The notes below the pieces were generated by a model that worked only from the letters and a program-made list of their open reading frames with translations, did no database searches and was not told the DNA's origin. From NCBI GenBank assembly GCA_020744425.1, contig JAGMUV010000014.1, forward strand, positions 1,178,001-1,242,000: a DNA stretch of 64,000 nt. Reading direction: 5' to 3'. Position numbers and translations under genes: made by a program. Position 1 is the stretch's first letter. Every line of letters starts with the position of its first letter. This DNA is from Dactylonectria macrodidyma (Eukaryota > Ascomycota > Sordariomycetes > Hypocreales > Nectriaceae). Shown here piece after piece: positions 57,341 through 64,000 of this stretch.

Positions 57341-58062
57341 TCAAGCTGGGCCAGCCAAAGAGAGCACGAGGAGACATCTTCTGTTCCCAATATGTGGCAC
57401 GTCTTTCAACCTGCGAATGCGGTACTTACTTTGATCCAATTTGGCAAGGAGGCGGTCCAAGCCATCCAGGGCCAGTTTTCCCTCAGCGGAAGGGGGATGG
57501 AACATCCAACACACGCCCCATAAGACTACCAATGCCGGCCATATGGTCCAAGGCATAGTTGTACATCGATATCTCTCTTCATCAGGCCATTCGGACTGGC
57601 GTAAGAAAATAACAAAACTCGATAGCAGTGTAAGGAAGAGCTGCACCAAAAAAGAAAAAAGGGACGGAGTGATTCAGATATTAAAGTCTCCAACCACTGC
57701 AAACAGCTAATTAATGAATCCAGGGTGGCTAGCACATCGCGTAAATATCCAAATTTTCGGTAGGCTCGATCCTTATCATGGAAATCGAGTTTGGGCCTTA
57801 AAAACTTGGGACAGCAATACGGACATGGAGGTTTCGGTTTTGGCATTGAGATATCAGGCTTCATGGTAGACTCTAGCTCTGATTTCAGATCGGCGGACAT
57901 TTTCCGAGCCTTTTTAAGCCCACTCGCGATTCCTTGCTTAATAAGTTTGGCTGAGATCTGGCCTGGGTCTGTAGATATCTCCGTCTGTGGCGTTGGAAAT
58001 AGACTCTCGACGAAAGTTGAACGTCCGGAACCAGTGAGCCCGAGGACCGCAATCACATTCAT
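57341..58062 (-). pseudogene. P-loop protein with membrane segments, fragmentary
   Basis: ATG 58062 opens MNVIAVLGLTGSGRSTFVES, a Walker-A-like loop in which the invariant Lys of GxxGxGKS is Arg. A Lys/Ser-rich helix and a Cys cluster (CPYCCPKF) follow. Near 57640 the likely continuation moves to another frame with two hydrophobic helices (LFLTLLSSFVIFL and TIWPALVVLWGVCWMF), a polar tail and no clear end. It may be a fungal GTPase-like protein with a C-terminal anchor whose intron I cannot place, or a broken gene. The Lys-to-Arg change would be expected to impair nucleotide binding. Confidence 0.4.
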
Positions 58063-58449
58063 CTTGAAATTGATACAGAAACGAGTGCAATGACGCGAAT
58101 GTCAAATGAGGGCGCATATATTTGGAGTGGTGAGGCAACGCCCTCTCTTAAGTCGCCGTCATGAGTAGCCAACTATGCATGTGACGAATGCAGAGCATGG
58201 GGCTGCAGAGCGCGCAGGGCGGTTGGGTGGGAATAGGGTAGTGCCACAAGTAGGGCGGCAACGCCATCGTAGGGTGGTGGCTTGATAGAATCTTAAGCAT
58301 GGCTTCCGTGCCGCGAGGCAAGCAAGTTCAACTAGTCAAACGCAATAGGAATGGTCAAAATGCCATCCTGCAGCTTTGAGCTCTCCAATAAGGCATGTTC
58401 AGCTATGCTTCAGCAAGTCTAAGACGCTAATTGGTCCACCAAATGGTCA
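58063..58449. other. intergenic, about 0.4 kb
   Basis: Promoter side of the P-loop remnant and 3' flank of the BNR_4 gene. No gene supported. Confidence 0.5.
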
Positions 58450-59760
58450 TCAAGCCCGGCCCCCAACAGTCAAGAAGTACAGGCTGCCTGTGTTCGCATC
58501 AACGTCATTGGGCGCACCAAGATATAGGGTATCCGTCCCATCAGACCGCATCTTGGCCTGCAACCGCCTCACTTTCTTGCCCGTCACTGGTGTCAGTTCC
58601 TGATTCGTCCACGCCGAACTGCCGCTCTTCTCCAGCACCCAAGTGCTCCCGCTGGCTAGGCAGTAGTAAATGCGAACCGTGGTGCCATCGTGGGTAATGC
58701 TGACAGCCGCGCTGGTGTTGGCATCCGAAAAGATAATCTCGCGCTTCCATGGGCTCGCTGTGCCAAAGGTCGCCGTCGCACGACGAACCTGCCACAGATC
58801 GTACGTTTCATTTGCGAAGCGGTATGCGCAGTTGATGTGGACGCCGCCAGCCGAGTCCTCGTAGAGGGCGAGCTTGGCGCTCTGGAACGCTGGCACGGGC
58901 GAGGCGTTGATGTCACCGCTGTAGCTCTCGCCCGACGTAAGGGGCTGATAGACAATGTCGGCAGAGTCCTGAGTGATGGGTAATGTGACGGTAGTGCCAG
59001 ACGCAGACCTATAAGTGCCAGAAGAGGGGGTATACCGCACATAACTGCCTTGATGGCGCACTGCGGAAGCCGGGTACTTACTCCACTCCCACTGAATGTG
59101 CACATCGCCATCAGATGAGAACTGGATGTCGTCGGGATAGACGGAATATCCAGCTCTATATGCCCAGATGCTGACGCGGTCCCACGTATTCGAAGACGTG
59201 GTATACTTGTAAAAGTAACCGCCCCGGCCCGCGGTAGTTGCCTCCCCACGGACAATCAGCCAGAGATTGCCATTGGCATCGCGCTTCACGACTGGGTACG
59301 TGATCAAGATGCTCTGGTCCGGCATTTCGGAGCTGTGGTCCACAAGAGTAGCGCTATAGGGTGAGCTGGAGCGGTAGTACTTCCACGCTTCGTTGTGCAT
59401 GCTCGTGAAGACATGGACATATCCATCGCCATCAAGAGCAATGCTCGGGGCATTGTGGCCGTTATCGTCGAGGAATACAGCACAGTCGCCAGCAGAAGTC
59501 TTGAGACAATCGCGAGAAATGGTTCCATCCGAGTTGGTGCGGCGGGCAACCATGACGTTGTTGTTGGCCGTAGATCCGCTGAGAGGATTACGGAGATAGG
59601 CCAACCATTGATAGCCACCGTATTCATCGAGGGGGTTCCACCATGCTGATTGACTGTTGACATCAACAGCCCCAGAAATGGTGACTAGGCTGCCGGGGTC
59701 GATGGTAGCTTGGACAGCAGTCGCTGCCAGCAAGCAGGCGATGGATGGCAATGATCTCAT
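58450..59760 (-). CDS. secreted BNR_4-repeat beta-propeller protein (possible PL42-type lyase)
   Basis: Single exon, 436 residues. Signal peptide MRSLPSIACLLAATAVQA then a mature start at TIDPGSLV. The body shows propeller blades with the recurrent pattern of a short Asp-box-like turn and aromatic strand: WWNPLDEYGGYQWLAYL, NAPSIALDGDGYVHVFTSMH, SEMPDQSILITYPVVKRDANG, PDDIQFSSDGDVHIQWEWS, GGVHINCAYRF, and a final DTLYLGAPNDVDANTG. This matches the BNR_4 family, which includes fungal L-rhamnose-alpha-1,4-D-glucuronate lyases (PL42, acting on gum arabic side chains). His in SMHNE and the downstream Arg/Tyr could be catalytic, but I cannot align them. TTTTATTTAA at 59857-59866 (read on the minus strand) is a likely TATA element. 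Confidence 0.82.
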   Translation of the reverse strand: MRSLPSIACLLAATAVQATIDPGSLVTISGAVDVNSQSAWWNPLDEYGGYQWLAYLRNPLSGSTANNNVMVARRTNSDGTISRDCLKTSAGDCAVFLDDNGHNAPSIALDGDGYVHVFTSMHNEAWKYYRSSSPYSATLVDHSSEMPDQSILITYPVVKRDANGNLWLIVRGEATTAGRGGYFYKYTTSSNTWDRVSIWAYRAGYSVYPDDIQFSSDGDVHIQWEWSKYPASAVRHQGSYVRYTPSSGTYRSASGTTVTLPITQDSADIVYQPLTSGESYSGDINASPVPAFQSAKLALYEDSAGGVHINCAYRFANETYDLWQVRRATATFGTASPWKREIIFSDANTSAAVSITHDGTTVRIYYCLASGSTWVLEKSGSSAWTNQELTPVTGKKVRRLQAKMRSDGTDTLYLGAPNDVDANTGSLYFLTVGGRA

Positions 59761-59856
59761 GCTGAAGAGTTCCAGATGCTGAGGAAGTTGGAATGAGAAG
59801 ACAGATGAGTGGACTTGAGAGATTAGGGCCTCAGGTTCATTGGAAACATCAACTTC

Positions 59857-59866
59857 TTAAATAAAA
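59857..59866 (-). promoter_or_regulatory. TATA-like element of the BNR_4 gene
   Basis: Minus-strand TTTTATTTAA lies about 100 nt upstream of the ATG at 59760, the normal spacing for a TATA box plus short leader in fungi. Confidence 0.5.
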
Positions 59867-61477
59867 ACCTGTCTCGATTAATTTGGTCTCATGCTCTTGT
59901 GAGGTGGGAATGTCGGTTCCTAGCTTCAACATCGTCATTCAGCTCCTCCTCCCACATGATGACGAGTGTGGGGTTACGCGCGATCCCCGGAGCCGAAATG
60001 CGGAGTTGAGCAAGGGTGAAGAAGCGTGGAAAGATCGTGGTGCCATACGGCATGGCTGGAACCGCCGAAGTTGAGCATCTTTTGCCTGTGCGTCTACGGG
60101 GAGATGACTAGCAGGGTCACAAATCGTGGGGAAATGAGAGGGAGCGGGATCGGCACCTGGGAGCAAACTCGTTACTGCATCTTGAGAGAGAAGGAAAAAC
60201 ACCAGGGATAGGGTAGGCAAAGTGTTGGGGAAACATGAAAACGGCTGGGATGGAGCCGTTTACTGGGCTGTTGCATGAAGTCGATGTTTCTCATGCTGAA
60301 GGTTGGGTGAAACGGGACCACCGGAGCGGCGCGCATGATGGCGGAGGTTCCGTGACTTCGCCCTAATCCCGCTCAGTCTATGGAGAGGAATAGATGGCGC
60401 GGAATGACGTTGAGGGTAGTGGTGACGGATAAATAAACCGAGCTATGGTCGTTTCTCATCAGGTTGGCGCTGATTGTCAAGTTCATCTGATAAGAATGGA
60501 CTCTGACGTAGTGGCGGGGGAGGTGTTGGATTGTGATTGATGTTTGCTAACCTAACCCGAACTATTCTTTTCAAACTTCAGAGATGCGATATCGAATAAA
60601 CTTCAGACGTTTTATGCATGTTGGGATTGAGAATATTGAACTGAGTATTGTTGAATTGAGTATCGTACCTCAGTCACCCCAACATGGCTATGGCTTGGAC
60701 TAAGTTTAATGCAGTGGGTTGTTGCACTTTTTTGCGTCTGTCTTGGAAGCTTCCATGCCGACTAACCTGCCTCGCACTGGGGAAACCCAGGTGGCCCGTG
60801 CACGCCACACGCGGGTAGGCGGCGGGCAGGCGACGAGCAACTGACGGGCATCCTGCAGCGCGCGTATCTTTCCTTTTGCGACAAACCGACCACCAGGAGG
60901 AGCAACACGAAGGGACGAGAATCACGCATCTCGCATCCTTCATCGCGGATCTTTTCCTGCGGTGAAATTATACTGGATGCGGCCGTCGTCAGCGCTGTCA
61001 GAGCAGGTTCGGGGAGGGGGACTTTGTGCGCTTTTGGGCTCGAGTCGCCTCTATCATCGTCGCGCGCGCGTTGTTGGTGCGCTGTAGCCTCCCGAGACTG
61101 AGATCTTGCGGCCTCTTGATTCTGTGTCCTCTTGGGTCTGTGGCCGCCTAACAACCAGTCCTGACATCCGCTGTGCTGCTAGGCTGCTCATCTGCCTCTA
61201 CCTGCCACTCAGTGCGACACAAAACGGGTGTATGGTGACACTTGCGACAATCCTTCTTCTCGTGGCCGTCGACCTGTGAGAACGCCGCCGTGTCGCGCCC
61301 CCTCTTCATCGCCGGCCCCTCCATCCCAGCAGCCCCCTGGACTCAGCATCTGCACCAGCGTTGATCGCCGCAGAACAGAAGAGACTGCGGTCATCCTACA
61401 CTTTCTAGGCCACTCTCTCGGTCCGGCCGCTGCCGCCTCGTCGCGCCTCGTCCGCCCGCCCGCCTCGTTGGGTAGAA
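59867..61477. other. intergenic, about 1.6 kb
   Basis: Divergent region between the BNR_4 gene and the zinc-knuckle gene. The right half (60730-61470) is GC- and CT-rich and leads into the plus-strand start. No coding frame with family features is present on either strand. Confidence 0.5.
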
Positions 61478-63678
61478 ATGCCCACCTCAGCTCCTGGCCA
61501 CGCCGCCCGGCCAGAGGACGCTCAGTGCTACAACTGCGGCACCTCGGGGCATTGGGCCATTGCTTGCCCGGAGCCTACACGAGAAACCCCAGCGTATGTA
61601 TTCCCTCTGATGTGGCGACTTGGATAAGCCAACGGGCTTGCTGCCCTGTGTTGCTTGTTTCTCACATAATATATATTACATCTGTCCGCTTCTCTTGTCG
61701 GTTCATCAACTAACCAACAAACAGTGGCCTTGCTGCGTGGAGAAGCACCAACACCATGGGCAAGGGAAACAACAGAGACCAACATGGCGGATCTAAAAAG
61801 GCCAAAGGCCCCATCATCACCAAATACGCCCCTCCGCCTCCCTCGGCTCCGACTGTGAACAGGTACGGGCCTCCGGGTTATGGACAACCGCCGGCCCCGT
61901 ATTCCGGCCCAGCTCCGCCGTATCCTCCGCAATATCCTCCCCACTCGGCGCCACCTCCCGGCTACCCCCCTGGGTACTCGCCGCCAGGTTATCCTCCTCA
62001 ATCTTACCCGCCACCCTCATATGGAAATCCACCCCTACCTCCTCCTCCTGGCCCCCCTCCAGGACCCTATGGCCTCCCCCCTCCTCCACTTCCCTCGCTT
62101 CCTCCCCATCATGCTCCTCATCCAGCGGGTCTTCCACCTTCATATCCTCCGACATATGGTCCTCCCCCGACCAACCAACCGCCTCAGCCGTATTCATCTC
62201 GCCCATCCTACGGCTCTCCCTACCCCCAACCTATCTCGTATAGCCCACATCCACCACCGTCGTACCCCCCGACATACCCTCCCTCGTCCGCGTCTCCAGT
62301 ATATGGGCTTCCCCCTCCACCGCGACCTGGTCCACCCCCAGGGCCGTCTTCACGCCTATCGTCAGGATCACCACCTCTGTCTCGACATGGCCCCCCAAAA
62401 CTATCTACTTTGCCTGCGGCCAACAAGAGTCACCCCTCTCTTCCGCCGAGGCCTCCTCAGAGCAACCGCAACGTCCATGAGCCCTCTCGAGATCATCGAG
62501 ATCACCGCAATAAGAAGAAACATGACCGCCACAACCGCAACCGAGATAATCGACACAAGAAAGGCACTTCTCATCCCCGACCATCGGATCATAAGGCCCC
62601 AGATCACAAGGCCGAGGGAAGCCGTCTTAGACCTGAATCTAAAGGCCAAGATACTTCGAGGCCACAACCATCCTATCTGCCTGAAGGACAGTCATCAAGT
62701 ACGAACTCTCCAAAGAAGACTTTAGAAACCCCTGCCACGTCGTCAAATCGAAGACATGACGGTGCCACGGAACCTGCCCCGGAATCTCGTCAGCAGCGTG
62801 TGCCGGAGCCTCGACCTGAACTACCAAACAAGCTGGAGCCTAGTGATACTTCCAAGACTGCGGAAGCCGAATCAGAAGAGATGCCCCTTCTCAATGCGCC
62901 GGATTCTCCTCGCCTCCCAGAACTGATTGAAGGGGCCTCACACCACTCGGAGGAACACCTGCTGCCGAAGACGTGGGATGCTGAAGGCGACGAATCGAAA
63001 TCTGACGCACTAATAGAAAACGTCGAGGAATTTTTCAAGCTGCTCCACGACAATTCTGACCCCCCGCTTGAGCAGGACGATGGGCCCCGACGTGACTCTC
63101 TACCAAAGTCTTACATCGAAGGCAGTCTATTCGAACGTGACGCTTTCTCTGATAGTGGAGATGTGAACGAACATCCCCCCAAACATGGACATGCTGGTGA
63201 TCATACTCCTGAGAAGCGGCCTGCAAAGCGGCAAAGGTCCATCAGTCCCCCATATCAGAGCCCTGGCAGGAGAGAAAACGATCTACCAGAGAGACCAAGG
63301 GACAGCTTTGTGCCCCGACCCCGGAAATTACACCGCCTAGAAGATTCCGACAAGCGTAGCACAGACTTGCCTCACACTTTGCATCGGCGATCACCTGATC
63401 GCAGGCGGTCATACGAGCGGGAACCGAGCCGCAGTAGGTCACTCTCGTCAAGAAGATCTTCGGTTTCCGTCGCGTCCTCTGGCCTGGATTCATTAGAGGC
63501 GGAGCTGCTTGGTCGCCCGGACAAAGCAAGAACCCCCGAGGATACCAACAAGCGACGTCAGTCAGGTGGTAACAAACCAAAGAAACGCCAACCTAGACTC
63601 GATTCGGCGTATAGGTGAGACACACGAATCACTTACCGAGAAACTTCAAGCTAACGTTGACATAGCCGTCGTTGGTGA
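61478..63678 (+). CDS. CCHC zinc-knuckle, proline-rich and RS-like protein
   Basis: Exons 61478-61593, 61725-63614 and 63666-63678 give 672 residues. Residues of about 17-31 form one zinc knuckle (CYNCGTSGHWAIACPEP; CX2CX4HX4C), a nucleic-acid-binding motif. A Pro/Tyr/Gly-rich segment (GPPGYGQPPAPYSGPAPPYP) covers about residues 70-250. Basic stretches (HRNKKKHDRHNRNRDNRH) and acidic/Ser regions follow, and the C-terminus is RS-like (SYEREPSRSRSLSSRRSS). The last splice (GTGAGA...GACATAG, branch CTAAC) changes the end from AYR to SAYSRRW; both ends are possible, the spliced one fits the consensus ends better. The architecture suggests an mRNA-processing or RNA-binding protein; the exact role is unknown. 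Confidence 0.82.
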
Positions 63679-64000
63679 AGAAACTGATCGCCACCGCGAC
63701 AGGAAACATTTGCTGTAGGCGCGCCTGGCTATGACTTTCTTTTCTCTTCCAGCCTGTACCCTGCCGACTCTCCATTCCCATCCAAATACCCTACGGCTCT
63801 TGTATGCTGCAAGGAAGCCCTACAAAATGGGTCAGGCGTTGACACACCTCCGTGGCATTTTCTTACTTTCCAAGTCGTGGCTTGTCTTCAACTCCTTTTC
63901 TTACTTGGGACCGGCGCTCAGGTCTTATATAATCTCTACCTATCTTTAACGAACGTCATGACCAAATCTCCATGGCTGACCTTTCAAATGCCATTCACGA
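63679..64000. other. right edge, no gene seen
   Basis: 3' flank of the zinc-knuckle gene; a 72-codon plus-strand frame (63731-63949) lacks features. The last 300 bases may contain the 3' end or start of a neighbouring gene, which cannot be judged. Confidence 0.5.

Overview
The window is nuclear DNA of a filamentous ascomycete (Pezizomycotina, most likely a Sordariomycete). The evidence is short 49-110 nt introns with GTRNGT donors, CTAAC/CTGAC branch sites and YAG acceptors, a set of typical fungal proteins (mitochondrial thioredoxin, RTA1-like, HeLo-like/NACHT/WD40, BNR_4, Bqt4-like APSES), and one locus with the C-to-T decay typical of repeat-induced point mutation (RIP). All gene calls come from reading the sequence; no search was run.

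Layout. 0-36 kb is ordinary chromosome with intact single-copy genes: the 5' end of an ALG3-like mannosyltransferase (left edge), a peroxisomal D-amino-acid oxidase, a mitochondrial thioredoxin, a large disordered basic protein, a 7.5-kb stretch without a recognisable gene, kinetochore NUF2, a hypothetical protein divergent from AP-3 beta (APL6), an RTA1-like membrane protein, an APH-fold phosphotransferase, a small DUF6914-like protein, a mitochondrial 3-hydroxyisobutyrate dehydrogenase, a Bqt4-like APSES/KilA-N protein with a C-terminal membrane anchor, Rho-GDI (RDI1) and the PP2A-like phosphatase PPG1.

36-58 kb is an accessory, decaying region: a broken STAND/NLR gene (HeLo-like, NACHT, 12 WD40 repeats), an AT-rich low-complexity tract, an intact orphan gene, a 5'-truncated chitinase C-terminal remnant facing a second GH18/CBM18 chitinase destroyed by about 24 in-frame stops, another orphan gene overlapping the chitinase 3' end, a piggyBac transposase fragment whose homology stops at a TTAA, a multiply frameshifted hypothetical gene, and remnants of a P-loop/membrane protein and a C2H2 zinc-finger protein. 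Subgroup-C chitinases of this kind resemble the alpha/beta subunit of yeast killer toxins, so the region reads as the ruin of an antagonism/self-recognition locus.

58-64 kb returns to ordinary genes: a secreted BNR_4 beta-propeller protein (possible PL42-type lyase) and a CCHC zinc-knuckle, proline-rich/RS-like protein. No rRNA, tRNA or CRISPR was recognised; tRNAs could not be excluded by eye.
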